The position numbers were made by a program, and so were the translations under genes. A stretch of 55,475 nt of DNA from Anaeromyxobacter oryzisoli (GTDB lineage Bacteria; Myxococcota; Myxococcia; Myxococcales; Anaeromyxobacteraceae). Under the pieces are notes generated by a model. It searched no databases and was not told the origin of the DNA. It saw only the letters and a list, made by a program, of their open reading frames with translations. Below are positions 39,047-48,516 of this stretch, in pieces. Position 1 is the stretch's first letter. The number at the start of each line of letters is the position of its first letter. Location of the stretch: positions 1-55,475 of the forward strand of contig NZ_JALCZA010000029.1 of the NCBI RefSeq assembly GCF_022690765.1. The letters run 5' to 3'.

Positions 39047-42000
39047 CGAACGAGACGCGGCTCGGGATCGCCGGACGGGTGGCGAGCCCCTTCCTCAGGT
39101 CGAAGCTGACGCCCGTCATCGTCCTCGCCTCGATCCTGGCCGGGGTGCTCGCGGTCAGCCTGACGCCGCGCGAGGAGGAGCCGCAGATCGTCGTCCCGAT
39201 GATCGACGTGATGCTGCCCTACCCGGGCGCGACGCCGGGCGAGGTCGAGAGCCAGCTCGTCACCCCGATCGAGCGGCGGCTCTGGGGCATCCCCGGGGTC
39301 GAGTACCTCTACAGCACGAGCCGCCCGAACGCCGGCTTCATCACCGTCCGCTTCAAGGTGAACGAGCCGCTCGAGCCGAGCCTCGTGAAGGTGCACCAGG
39401 AGCTCGGCGGGCACCCCGAGCTCCTCCCGCCGGGGGCGCTCCCGCCCACGGTGCGGGCGCTCACCATCGACGACGTCCCGTTCCTCACGGTCACACTCCA
39501 CGCCGCCGAGCCGCTGCCGGCCGGCGCCCTCCGCACGCTCGCGGACGAGGTCGCGCGCCAGCTCTCCGACGTCCCGCGCACCGCGCAGGTGAGCGTGGTC
39601 GGCGGCGCGCGCCGCGTGATCCGCGTCGAGCCGGATCCCGATCGGCTCCGCACCCTGGCGGTGTCGGTGCCCGAGCTGGACGGCGCGCTCCGGTCGGCGC
39701 AGGCGCAGCTCCCGGCGGGCGACCTGGTCGCCGACAACCGCCGCGTCGCCGTCGAGGCGCGGGGCTTCGCGCTCTCGGCGGCGGAGCTGCGCCGGGTCGT
39801 CGTCGCGGTGCGGGACGGCCGGCCGATCTACGTCGAGGACGTCGCCCGGGTGGTGGACGGGCCCGACCAGGAGCCGCCCGTCGTCCTGACGGCCTCGAAG
39901 GAGCACCCCGAGTTCGAGCAGGCCGCGAGCATCGTGGTCGCGAAGCGGCCCGGGACGAACGCGACCGAGCTCGCCGACGCGGTGCAGGCGAAGCTCGGGA
40001 CGCTCCGCGGGCGGCTCATCCCCTCCTCGATCGACGCGACGATCACCCGGAACTACGGCGCGACCGCGGCCGAGAAGTCGAACGAGCTCATCGAGCACCT
40101 GCTCATCGCGACGCTCTCCGTCGTGGCGCTGATCCTGGTCGCGATGGGCTGGCGCTCCGCGCTGGTCGTCGCGGTCGCGGTGCCGGTGACGCTCGCCCTC
40201 ACCCTCGTCCTCACCTACCTGAACGGCTACACGCTGAACCGGGTCACGCTCTTCGCGCTGATCTTCTCGATCGGCATCCTGGTGGACGACGCCATCGTGG
40301 TCGTCGAGAACATCCACCGCCACATGTACCTGCCCGGACCGCGGCGGAGCTTCGCGCGGATCGTGGTCGAGGCGGTGGACGAGGTGGGGAACCCCACCAT
40401 CCTCGCGACCATCGCGGTGATCGCGGCGATCCTGCCCATGGCGTTCGTGCGCGGCATGATGGGGCCGTACATGCGCCCGATCCCCGTGGGCGCCAGCGTG
40501 GCGATGGTGTTCTCCCTCGTCATCGCGTTCGTGGTGAGCCCGTGGGCCGCGATCCGGATCTTCCGGCACGAGGCCAACCTCCCCGGGACCGACGCGACCG
40601 GCCTCCACCCGGGCGATCCGGAGCGCGACGCGCCGGAGCCGGTGGCGGACGAGCCCTCGGCGCACCCGGAGACCGCGCCGGAGGGGCGGCTCGCGCGCGT
40701 CGACCGGCGGGTCATCCGCTGGCTCCTGGGGCCGGCGAAGATCCGGATCGGCTTCCTCGCCGGCGTCGCGGTGCTGCTCGTGGCCGCGGTGGGGCTCCTC
40801 TATGTCGGCGCGGTGAAGGTGAAGATGCTCCCGTTCGACAACAAGCGGGAGCTCCAGGTGCAGTTCGACCTGCCGGCCGGGACCGCCCGCGAGGTGTCGC
40901 TCGCGCTCGGGCAGCGCGTGGCCCGGCGGCTGCTGCAGGAGCCGGAGGTCGAGAGCGTCCAGGTCCACTCGCGGGTCGCCGCGCCGTTCACCTTCGTCGG
41001 CATGGTCCGCCACAGCTTCATGCGCGACGCGCCGGAGCAGGTGGACCTCCAGGTGAACCTGCTGCCGAAGGGCGAGCGGAAGGCGCCGAGCCACCAGATC
41101 GCGGTCCGGATCCGGCCGGAGATCGAGCGGCTGGCCGCGCCCGAGGGAGCGCGGGTGAAGGTGGTGGAGATCCCGCCGGGGCCGCCCGTGCTCGCGACGC
41201 TCGTCGCGGAGGTCTACGGGCCGAGCGCGGCGGAGCGCGACCGGATCGCCGGCCAGGTGCGGGACGCGTTCCGCTCCGTGAACGGCGTGGTGGACGTGGA
41301 CTCCACCCTGAACCCGACCTCGCCCCAGCTCCGGCTCTCCGTCGATCGCGAGAAGGCCGCGCTCCACGGCGTGCAGCCGTCGCACGTGGTCCAGACGCTC
41401 GCGGCCGCCGGGTACGGCGACCAGGTGGGGACGTTCCACGGCGCCCGCGGCGCCTCGCAGGTGCCCATCGTCGTCCAGCTCGCGCCCGCGAACCGGAGCC
41501 ACCTCGACACGCTCCTCGCCCTGACCGTCCCCGGCGCGAAGGGCCCGGTGCCGCTCTCGGAGCTCGTCCGCGTCGAGCAGGGGCGCGAGGGCGCCGAGAT
41601 TCAGCACAAGAACCTGATGCCGGTCGCGTACGTCACGGCGGAGCTCGCCGGCGCCATCGAGAGCCCGCTCTACGCCCTCCTCGCCCTGGAGAAGAAGATG
41701 TCCGCGATCCGCTCGGACGTCGGCGAGACGATCCCGCGCTTCGGCCTGGAGCACCCGACGGACACCGAGCGCCCCGCGATCAAGTGGGACGGTGAGTGGC
41801 ACATCACGCTCGAGGTCTTCCGCGACCTCGGCCTCGCCTTCGCGGCGGTCATCCTCCTCATCTACGTGCTGATGGTCGGCTGGTTCCAGAGCTTCAGCAT
41901 GCCGCTCGTGATCCTCGCGCCGATCCCGCTGTCCCTGATCGGCATCCTCCCGGCCCACGCGCTCCTCGGCTACTTCTTCACCGCGACGAGCATGATCGGG

Positions 42001-42375
42001 TTCATCGCGGGCGCGGGGATCGTGGTGCGCAACAGCATCATCCTCGTGGACTTCGCCGAGCTGAAGCTCAAGGAGGGGATGCCGCTCGCCGCGGCGGTGG
42101 AGGAGGCCGTGCTGGTCCGGTTCCGCCCCATGGCGCTCACCGCGCTCGCGGTCATCGTCGGGAGCGCGGTCATGCTCGCGGATCCGATCTTCCAGGGGCT
42201 CGCGGTCGCGCTCATGTCCGGCGCCGTCGCGGCGACGCTCCTCTCGAGGTACGCGGTGCCGGTCCTCTACTTCATGCTGGCGCGGCGTGGACGGGCCACG
42301 GAGCTCCAGCGCGAGGGCGCCCTCGAGCGGGGAGAGCAGCCGGTGGCGGCGCTCCGGAGCCAGGCGAGCTGCTAG
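39043..42375 (+). CDS. RND efflux pump, inner-membrane transporter
   Basis: 1110 residues from a GTG at 39043 overlapping the adaptor stop. It has the AcrB-family plan: an N-terminal helix, large periplasmic loop (about 40-340), six helices including GILVDDAIVVVENIHRH with the paired proton-relay aspartates, a second loop and six more helices (RNSIILVDFAELKLKEGMPL, FRPMALTALAVIVGS). A charged insert of about 45 residues follows helix 6. Substrates are unknown; no local regulator other than the divergent ECF sigma factor gene is seen. Confidence 0.92.
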   Translation: MTNETRLGIAGRVASPFLRSKLTPVIVLASILAGVLAVSLTPREEEPQIVVPMIDVMLPYPGATPGEVESQLVTPIERRLWGIPGVEYLYSTSRPNAGFITVRFKVNEPLEPSLVKVHQELGGHPELLPPGALPPTVRALTIDDVPFLTVTLHAAEPLPAGALRTLADEVARQLSDVPRTAQVSVVGGARRVIRVEPDPDRLRTLAVSVPELDGALRSAQAQLPAGDLVADNRRVAVEARGFALSAAELRRVVVAVRDGRPIYVEDVARVVDGPDQEPPVVLTASKEHPEFEQAASIVVAKRPGTNATELADAVQAKLGTLRGRLIPSSIDATITRNYGATAAEKSNELIEHLLIATLSVVALILVAMGWRSALVVAVAVPVTLALTLVLTYLNGYTLNRVTLFALIFSIGILVDDAIVVVENIHRHMYLPGPRRSFARIVVEAVDEVGNPTILATIAVIAAILPMAFVRGMMGPYMRPIPVGASVAMVFSLVIAFVVSPWAAIRIFRHEANLPGTDATGLHPGDPERDAPEPVADEPSAHPETAPEGRLARVDRRVIRWLLGPAKIRIGFLAGVAVLLVAAVGLLYVGAVKVKMLPFDNKRELQVQFDLPAGTAREVSLALGQRVARRLLQEPEVESVQVHSRVAAPFTFVGMVRHSFMRDAPEQVDLQVNLLPKGERKAPSHQIAVRIRPEIERLAAPEGARVKVVEIPPGPPVLATLVAEVYGPSAAERDRIAGQVRDAFRSVNGVVDVDSTLNPTSPQLRLSVDREKAALHGVQPSHVVQTLAAAGYGDQVGTFHGARGASQVPIVVQLAPANRSHLDTLLALTVPGAKGPVPLSELVRVEQGREGAEIQHKNLMPVAYVTAELAGAIESPLYALLALEKKMSAIRSDVGETIPRFGLEHPTDTERPAIKWDGEWHITLEVFRDLGLAFAAVILLIYVLMVGWFQSFSMPLVILAPIPLSLIGILPAHALLGYFFTATSMIGFIAGAGIVVRNSIILVDFAELKLKEGMPLAAAVEEAVLVRFRPMALTALAVIVGSAVMLADPIFQGLAVALMSGAVAATLLSRYAVPVLYFMLARRGRATELQREGALERGEQPVAALRSQASC

Positions 42376-42478
42376 CGGAGAGCGGCCCGGGCGCGACCGG
42401 TCCACCGGCGCGCGCCCGGGCCTTCGTTCGCGCGGGCCACTCGGACTCCCTCACGCGAGGCTTCGAATTTGCGCTTCA

Positions 42479-42868
42479 CTACCTGACGAGCCCGGTGAGC
42501 AGCGCAACCAGCCGGTCCGCGATCCGCGCGACGTCGGCCGCCGCTCCTGCCGGCGCGTCACCGCAGAGCGCCGCGATCTCGACCGCGGCCGCCGCCTCGA
42601 CGGTCTCCGCACGGGCGATGCCGAACACGCGCGCCTTGTCGGCGCGGCTCACTCGCCCCGCGCCCTCGGCCGTGTTCAGGCACGCCGACTTCGCTGATCG
42701 AAGCGCCTCGTCCCGGAGCTTCGGATCGCGGATGGAGCAGCGGATCACCGCGAGGAGGAAGTCCCGGGCGACCCCGTAGGCGATGAGCTTGTGGTGGGGG
42801 AGGACGGGGGAACGAGCCGAAGAGGGAAACGGAACCTTGGACTGATCGACGCCGTGGTTGGAGGACAT
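42479..42868 (-). CDS. Four-helix bundle protein (23S rRNA-IVP family)
   Basis: 129 residues. After an N-terminal tail of about 22 residues it shows KLIAYGVARDFLLAV, ALRSAKSACLNTAEGAGR and RADKARVFGIARAETVEAAA, the pattern of the four-helix-bundle family first met as proteins encoded in 23S rRNA intervening sequences. No rRNA is nearby, so this is one of the many free-standing copies with unknown role. AAGGAG lies six bases before the ATG; both are buried in one arm of a perfect 18-bp inverted repeat. Confidence 0.85.
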   Translation of the reverse strand: MSSNHGVDQSKVPFPSSARSPVLPHHKLIAYGVARDFLLAVIRCSIRDPKLRDEALRSAKSACLNTAEGAGRVSRADKARVFGIARAETVEAAAAVEIAALCGDAPAGAAADVARIADRLVALLTGLVR

Positions 42869-42910
42869 GCGCGGCTCCTTTCGACGAAAGGCAAGGAGCC
42901 GCGCATGTCC
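42863..42910. repeat. Perfect 18-bp inverted repeat spanning a ribosome site and start codon
   Basis: GGACATGCGCGGCTCCTT (42863-42880) and AAGGAGCCGCGCATGTCC (42893-42910) are perfect inverted copies; the 12-bp spacer plus arm ends also contain CCTTTCG-A-CGAAAGG. Each arm reads AAGGAG-N6-ATGTCC outward, so both strands carry a ribosome site and ATG. In RNA, the start region of the four-helix-bundle gene would be folded into a long stem. Confidence 0.8.
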
Positions 42911-43125
42911 GACCCGCGGCGTGAGCTGGTCCCGCAAGCGAACGGCGGTCGTCGAGCGTGGCACGCGCAGTGACACGCCGAAGGCGTGGCGCGAGCGTGC
43001 GATCGCCCCCAGCCGTTCGCGCCCCCACCCGCAGCACCGCCCCGACCCCGCAACCCCGCCCCGACCCCGCAACCCCGCACCGACCCCGCAACCCCGCACC
43101 CCGCCCCCGCCCTCGCCCTCGCCCT

Positions 43126-43193
<68 letters not shown>

Positions 43194-43412
43194 CCCTCGC
43201 CCTCGGACCCCGACCGCGACCCCGACCCCCGACCGCGACCCCCGACCCCGCAACCGACCCCGACCCCGACCCCAGCCCCGACTCCAGCCCCGGACCCAGC
43301 CCCGGACCCAGCCCCGGACCCGGACCCGGACCCGGCCGCGACCTCGGTCTGCGCGCCTCATGTCGGGCCACGGGCCACGGGCTACGGGATGCGGGAGCCG
43401 GGCACGGGGGAC

Positions 43413-43460
43413 GGTCACGGTGACGGTGACGGTGACGGTGACGGTGACGGTGACGGTGCT
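43413..43460. repeat. Hexanucleotide microsatellite (GGTGAC)6 with flanking variants
   Basis: Six exact GGTGAC units (43419-43454) flanked by GGTCAC and GGTGCT. It ends 100 bp upstream of the transaldolase start, so copy-number change could alter promoter spacing. Confidence 0.9.
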
Positions 43461-43559
43461 TCGGGTCCGCCCCGGAGCCCGAGCGCCCGCCCGCCCGTCG
43501 CCGCGGCCTCGACCGCCGGGAAGGCGCACCATCGAGGTGACGCACTCGAGGAGGCGCCC

Positions 43560-44708
43560 ATGATCGACCCGATCCGTGCCCTCGCCCAGCACGGCCAGAG
43601 CCTCTGGTATGACGGGCTGAAGCGGGACCTCATCCGCACGGGCGGGCTCGCCCGGCTGATCGACGACGGGGTCCGCGGCCTGACGACCAACCCGGCGATC
43701 TACGAGAAGGCCATCGCGGAGACGACCGACTACGACGCGGACATCGCCGCGCTCGCGGGGCGCGGGCTCGACGCCCGGGCGATCTACGAGGCGCTCGCCA
43801 TCCAGGACCTCCGCGCGGCGGCGGACCTGATGCGCCCGGTCTGGGAGGAGACGGACGGGCGCGACGGCTTCGTGAGCCTCGAGGTCTCTCCCCTCCACGC
43901 CGCGGACACGCGCAGCACGGTGGAGGAGGCGCTCCACCTCTGGAGCGCGCTCGCGCGGCCGAACGTCTTCATCAAGGTCCCCGGCACGCCGGCGGGCATG
44001 CCCGCCATCGAGGCGCTCTGCGCCCAGGGCGTGAACGTGAACGTCACGCTCCTCTTCTCCCGCTCGGCGTACCGGGCGGCGGCGGCGGCGTGGATGGCCG
44101 GGCTCGAGGCGCGCGCGCGCCGGGGCGGAGACCTCTCCCGGGCGGCGAGCGTGGCGAGCTTCTTCGTCTCGCGGGTGGACACGCTCGTAGACCGGCGGCT
44201 CGAGGAGCGCGCGCGGGGCGCCGACCCCGCCGCGCGGGCCCGGCTCGAGGGGCTCCGCGGCAAGGCCGGCATCGCCAACGCGAAGCTCGCCTACCAGGAC
44301 TTCCAGGGGCTGAGCGCCACCGGCCGGTGGGCCGGGCTCGCGGCCCGCGGGGCGCGCCCGCAGCGCGTGCTCTTCGCGAGCACGAGCACCAAGGATCCGC
44401 GTTACCCGCCGCTCATGTACGTGGAGGGGCTCGTCGGCCCGCACACCGTGGACACCGTCCCGCCGGAGACGCTCGAGGCGCTGCGCCGTGGCGCGAGCAT
44501 CCACGCCACCCTCGAGGAGGACGTGCCGGGCGCGCGGGCGCACCTCGCCGCGCTCGAGGCCGACGGGATCTCGATGGCCGCCGTGACCGATCAGCTCCTG
44601 GCCGAGGGCGTGGAGAAGTTCGCCCAGCCCTTCGAGCGCCTGATCGGCACGCTCGAAGCGCGGCGGGCCCGGCTCGGCGCGCCGGCCGCCGGAGCGCATC
44701 GCGGGTGA
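43560..44708 (+). CDS. tal: Transaldolase
   Basis: 382 residues, the long form found in actinobacteria and some proteobacteria. The start MIDPIRALAQHGQSLWYDGLKRDLIRTG is followed by GVRGLTTNPAIYEKAI, the Schiff-base lysine in PNVFIKVPGTPAG, and VNVTLLFS and FFVSRVDTLVD in order. It transfers a dihydroxyacetone unit between sugar phosphates in the non-oxidative pentose phosphate pathway. Upstream lies repeat-rich DNA; the next gene is convergent and only about 10 bp away. No transketolase or other pathway gene is adjacent. Confidence 0.93.
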   Translation: MIDPIRALAQHGQSLWYDGLKRDLIRTGGLARLIDDGVRGLTTNPAIYEKAIAETTDYDADIAALAGRGLDARAIYEALAIQDLRAAADLMRPVWEETDGRDGFVSLEVSPLHAADTRSTVEEALHLWSALARPNVFIKVPGTPAGMPAIEALCAQGVNVNVTLLFSRSAYRAAAAAWMAGLEARARRGGDLSRAASVASFFVSRVDTLVDRRLEERARGADPAARARLEGLRGKAGIANAKLAYQDFQGLSATGRWAGLAARGARPQRVLFASTSTKDPRYPPLMYVEGLVGPHTVDTVPPETLEALRRGASIHATLEEDVPGARAHLAALEADGISMAAVTDQLLAEGVEKFAQPFERLIGTLEARRARLGAPAAGAHRG

Positions 44709-44718
44709 CGAAACGGCG

Positions 44719-46074
44719 TCACCGCGGCCGCTCGGTCTCCCGCGCGGCGGTCGCCGGCTCGGTCCCGGCCTGGAGCGTCTTCGCGACCTCCGGGATCACG
44801 CCGAGCCGGGCGTAGATCGGGTGCACCTGGGCGCGGAGCGCGGGGAGCGCGCGGGCGAAGACGGCGACGCCCGCGAGGCAGCCCAGCCCGCCGAGCGCCA
44901 CCGTCCAAGTGGCGCCGATCCGGCTGGCCAGCGCGCCGGCGACGAGGTTCCCGATCGGCGTCGTCCCCATGAACGAGACGGCGAACAGGCTCATCACCCG
45001 GCCGCGCTTGTCGTCCTCGACGATCGTCTGGAGGATCGTGTTCGTGGACGCCATGTGGACCATCATCCCGAACCCGGTGACGGCCAGGACGGCCACCGCG
45101 AGCGCCTGCGAGCGCACCGACGCGAACGTCACCAGGCCGAGGCCGAACGCGAGCACCGCCCCGACGATGACGCGCCCGAGGCCCACGACGGTCCGCCGCG
45201 AGGCGAGGAAGAGCGCGCCGCACAGGGCGCCGACGCCGACGGCGGAGACGAGGAACCCGAGGGTGTGCGCGCCGCCGTGCAGGATCTCCGTGGCGAAGAT
45301 CGGCATCAGCACCGTGTAGGGCACGCCCACGAGGCTCACGAGCGCGAGGAGCAGCAGGACGGCGCGGAGGGGCGCGAAGCCGCCGACGTACCGGACGCCC
45401 TCGGTGAGGTGGGTCCAGAGGTGCGCGGCCGGCGGCGGGCGGCGGCCCGAGGGCTCGATGCGGATGGCGAGCAGCGCGCCGATCACCGCGACGTAGCTCA
45501 GGCCGTTCACGAGGAAGACCATCCCCTCGCCGACGACGCCGATGAGCACCCCGGCGATGGACGGGCCGACGAGCCGCGCCACGTTGAACACCGACGAGTT
45601 GAGGGCGATCGCGTTGGGGAGGTCGGCGCTCCCGGCGACCAGCTCGATGACGAACGACTGGCGGGCGGGCACGTCGATCGCGTTCACCACGCCGATGACG
45701 AGGCTGAGCGCGAGGATCTCCACGATCGTCGCGCGGTGGGTCAGCACCAGGGCGGCGAGCGTGAGCGCCTGGACCATCGAGGCCGCCTGCGTCCCGATCA
45801 CCATCCAGTGCCGGTTCCACCGGTCCGCCCAGACGCCGGCGAGCGGCGCGATGACCAGGCTCGGGATCTGGGCCAGGAAGCCGCTCAGCCCGAGCAGGAA
45901 CGGCGAGCGCGTGAGGCGGTACACCAGCCACCCGAGCGCGACCGACTGCATCCACGTGCCGATGAGCGAGATGAACTGCCCGGCGACGAACAGCCGGAAG
46001 TTCCGGTGCCGCAGCGCGCGGAAGCTGTGCTGCAGTGGGCTCGCCTGTCCGGTCACGTCGCCTCCGCACTCCAT
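44719..46074 (-). CDS. MFS exporter
   Basis: 451 residues, about 12 membrane helices. It starts FRALRHRNFRLFVAGQFISLIGTWMQSVALGWLVYRLT and has the motif-A-like GVWADRWNRHW and NSSVFNVARLVGPSIAGVLI, typical of the EntS/DHA3 subfamily of drug or siderophore exporters. The ATG at 46074 is used; a GTG at 46056 with GGAGG directly before it is a good alternative and would remove six residues. Substrate unknown. It is convergent with transaldolase and divergent from a small basic protein. Confidence 0.88.
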   Translation of the reverse strand: MECGGDVTGQASPLQHSFRALRHRNFRLFVAGQFISLIGTWMQSVALGWLVYRLTRSPFLLGLSGFLAQIPSLVIAPLAGVWADRWNRHWMVIGTQAASMVQALTLAALVLTHRATIVEILALSLVIGVVNAIDVPARQSFVIELVAGSADLPNAIALNSSVFNVARLVGPSIAGVLIGVVGEGMVFLVNGLSYVAVIGALLAIRIEPSGRRPPPAAHLWTHLTEGVRYVGGFAPLRAVLLLLALVSLVGVPYTVLMPIFATEILHGGAHTLGFLVSAVGVGALCGALFLASRRTVVGLGRVIVGAVLAFGLGLVTFASVRSQALAVAVLAVTGFGMMVHMASTNTILQTIVEDDKRGRVMSLFAVSFMGTTPIGNLVAGALASRIGATWTVALGGLGCLAGVAVFARALPALRAQVHPIYARLGVIPEVAKTLQAGTEPATAARETERPR

Positions 46075-46179
46075 CGCGCTCCGGTCGCGGCGCTGCGGGC
46101 CGGGGAGGAAGGGGGTCCACCCGGGGGCTGGACCCGGCGCGCGGCGCAGCGTACCACCCATGACCAGGAGGTGCAGCCG

Positions 46180-46500
46180 ATGGCCACGCGGGCGGAGCAG
46201 TTCCGTTACTGGACCGAGCGCTCGGGCGCAAAGAAGCCGAAGGCCCCCCCTCACCCGAGGCGGGACGTCCCGGTGGACACGTCGAAGCCGGGCGTGAGCG
46301 CCACGGACCGGCGCACCGGGGCGCGCAAGCCCTCGGCCCGCGTCGACAGGAAGGCCGGCTACGTCCTCGAGGACACGAAGGGGAGGCCGTCGCGCAAGTC
46401 CACCCGGAAGTCCTCGAACCGGCAGAAGACCGACACGCAGATGCGGGTGAAGGCGCGCACCCAGGAGACGCGCCCCCGCGCCCCGATCAGCGGCCGCTGA
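46180..46500 (+). CDS. Small basic hypothetical protein
   Basis: 106 residues, very rich in Lys, Arg, Thr and Ser, opening MATRAEQFRYWTERSGAKKP and containing KAGYVLEDTKGRPSRKSTRKSS. AGGAGG lies upstream of the ATG. The composition suggests a nucleic-acid-binding or disordered protein; no family recognised. Start, ribosome site and an uninterrupted non-repetitive frame support a real gene. Confidence 0.65.
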   Translation: MATRAEQFRYWTERSGAKKPKAPPHPRRDVPVDTSKPGVSATDRRTGARKPSARVDRKAGYVLEDTKGRPSRKSTRKSSNRQKTDTQMRVKARTQETRPRAPISGR

Positions 46501-46556
46501 CCGTCCCGAGCGCGCCGTGCGTCGTCGGCGCCCGAGGTCCGACGCCCGGGGCCCGA

Positions 46557-46964
46557 TCAGGCCGGCGCCGACGCCGCGGGCGGCTCGGGCGGCGGAGGCG
46601 GCTGCACGCTCAAGATGTGAAGCCGCGCGGACCGCCCCTCCGGGAGGGGCCAGTCGATCGAGTCACCGGCCGAGAGCCCGAGCAGCGCGGCGCCGATGGG
46701 CGCGACCACCGAGACGCGACCGGCGGTCGCGTCGGCGGCCGACGGGTACACGAGCACCACCTCCCGGACCACACCCGTCGCGGCGTTCTCGAAGCGCACC
46801 CGCGAGCCGATGGCGACCACGTCGGGGGGGAGCCGATCGACGACGATCGCGCGGTCGAGCTCCGCGCCGAGGCGCTCCGCCGTGACGGCGTCGCGCCCCT
46901 CCGAGAACTGGTCGACGAGGTCGCGGAGGCGGGACAGCTCGGAGCGCGCGATGTGGACGGCCAT
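46557..46964 (-). CDS. rnk: Rnk/GreA-GreB-like regulator
   Basis: 135 residues. The N-terminus is a short coiled coil (SELSRLRDLVDQF) and the core is a GreA/GreB C-terminal FKBP-like domain: VAIGSRVRFENAATGVVREVVLVYPSAAD and ISVVAPIGAALLGLSAGDSI-like text, followed by a Pro-rich tail. Rnk-type proteins bind RNA polymerase through this domain and lack the long GreA coiled coil needed for transcript cleavage. No neighbouring gene suggests a specific target. Confidence 0.85.
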   Translation of the reverse strand: MAVHIARSELSRLRDLVDQFSEGRDAVTAERLGAELDRAIVVDRLPPDVVAIGSRVRFENAATGVVREVVLVYPSAADATAGRVSVVAPIGAALLGLSAGDSIDWPLPEGRSARLHILSVQPPPPPEPPAASAPA

Positions 46965-47092
46965 TGGGAGACTCCTCCTCTTTGGGGGACACGACAGGGC
47001 GCCGCGCGAGGTCCGGCGCGGATCCGCGCCGGAGGTCCGGATGCGCCTCGACCGATGAAGCTACGGGCCGAGGCGCGCTAAGGGAGGAAGGC

Positions 47093-47120
47093 CGCGCCGC
47101 GGGCGTGCGCACGCGGCGCG
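47093..47120. terminator. Strong hairpin downstream of pheA
   Basis: CGCGCCGCG (47093-47101) and CGCGGCGCG (47112-47120) form a perfect 9-bp stem with a 10-nt loop, about 90 bp beyond the pheA stop. No T-run. Confidence 0.4.
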
Positions 47121-47210
47121 CCCCTGCGGGCGGGCGAGGCGGCGCGAGAGGCCAGGATGGGGCGGACCACGAGCACGATATACTGTGTGTATGCGCCGCG
47201 GCCGGCCCCG

Positions 47211-48347
47211 TCAAGGCGCCCGCGGGCCGGCGGCGACCCCCGCCTCCACCCGCGGGTAGCTCCCGAGGATCTGGACGCCGGCGCGTGCGGCCCGGATCTC
47301 GGCGAGCGCGGCGGCGATGGGCGCGTCGAGCTCGTGCCCCTCGAGATCGAGGAAGAACGCGTACTCCGAGGTGCGGCGGCGCGCGGGGCGGCTCTCGATG
47401 CGGGTGAGGTTGATGCCGCGCCGGGCGAGCGGCTCGAGGATGTGGAGCAGGACCCCCGGGCTGTCCTTCACCGTGACGAGGAGGCTGGTGCGGTCGCGGC
47501 CGGTCGGCGGGGAGGGGCGATTCCCGAGCACCCAGAAGCGCGACGGGCCGCTCCCGGCGTCCTCGATCCCCTCCACCGTGACGCGGAGATCGAACAGCTT
47601 CGCCACGACCTCGGGGGCGACGGCGGCGCCTTCCGGATCCGCGCGGGCCAGGCGGGCCGCCTCCGTGGCGCCGGGCGCCGTCACGCGGGCGACGCCGGGG
47701 AGGTGCGCGGTCAGCCACTGCTCGCAGTCGTGGAGCAGCTCGGCGGGTCCGTACACGCGGCGGAGCTGCAGCAGCTCGACCTCGGGGTGGGCGAGCAGCG
47801 CGAGCTGCAGGGGGAGGAGGATCTCGGCCACGATCCGGAGCGGGCTCTCCTGGAACGCGTCGAGCGTCGCGTCCACCACGCCGCGGCTCTCGCTCTCGAC
47901 GGGCACCACGCCGTAGTCGTACCGGCCCGCCTCCACCGCCTGGAACACCGCCGCGATGGAGCGGTGCGGGAGCGCCTGGGCGGAGAGGCCGAACTGGTAC
48001 TTCACCGCCTGGTGCGAGAAGGTCCCCTCGGGGCCGAGGAAGGCGACGCGCAGGGGCCGCTCGAGGGAGAGGCACGCGCTCATGATCTCCCGGAACACGG
48101 GGCGGATCGCGGAGGTCGGGAAGGGCCCGGAGTTCATCGCCTCGAGGCGGGCGAGGATCTCCCGCTCCCGCGACGGGACGTGGAAGGGCGCGCCCGGCTG
48201 CGCGGCACGCTTCTGCTCTCCGACCTCGGCGGCGATCCCGGCGCGCTCGTTCAGGAGCTCGAGGAGGCGCTCGTCCACCGCGTCGATCCGCGCCCGCAGC
48301 TCGCTGAGGCTTCGGGGGGGCGCGGCGGGAGGGTGGGGGCTCGTCAT
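47211..48347 (-). CDS. pheA: Chorismate mutase/prephenate dehydratase (P-protein)
   Basis: 378 residues in three parts: chorismate mutase type II (about 10-95; LRARIDAVDERLLELLNERA), prephenate dehydratase (about 98-275; VAFLGPEGTFSHQAV, VVPVESESRGVVDATLD, TSRFWVLG-like GPSRFWVLG), and a C-terminal ACT domain (TSLLVTVKDSPGVLLHILEPLARRGINLTRIESRP) that binds phenylalanine. It converts chorismate through prephenate to phenylpyruvate. The ATG at 48347 is chosen from homology; the frame stays open upstream. The usual TRN motif reads SRG here (VESESRG), a notable change near the active site. Confidence 0.93.
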   Translation of the reverse strand: MTSPHPPAAPPRSLSELRARIDAVDERLLELLNERAGIAAEVGEQKRAAQPGAPFHVPSREREILARLEAMNSGPFPTSAIRPVFREIMSACLSLERPLRVAFLGPEGTFSHQAVKYQFGLSAQALPHRSIAAVFQAVEAGRYDYGVVPVESESRGVVDATLDAFQESPLRIVAEILLPLQLALLAHPEVELLQLRRVYGPAELLHDCEQWLTAHLPGVARVTAPGATEAARLARADPEGAAVAPEVVAKLFDLRVTVEGIEDAGSGPSRFWVLGNRPSPPTGRDRTSLLVTVKDSPGVLLHILEPLARRGINLTRIESRPARRRTSEYAFFLDLEGHELDAPIAAALAEIRAARAGVQILGSYPRVEAGVAAGPRAP

Positions 48348-48516
48348 GGCGTGCTCGGGGAGGCTCGGGTGGACGCCGACCATGGTACCGGAGAGCGCGC
48401 CGCGGCGCCCGTCCGGGGAGGCACGGACGGGTCGAGACCGCTCGCGGGAGGCGCCGGGGAGGGCCGAGCGTGTCGATCGTGGCGCTCGACCGGAGCCGAA
48501 GAGAGGAGAGCGCGCC

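Noticed and set aside
38038-42405. 1455-codon open frame antisense to the RND operon
   Set aside because: Low-complexity Arg/Asp/Val text without motifs; fully explained as a shadow of three overlapping, well-conserved genes.
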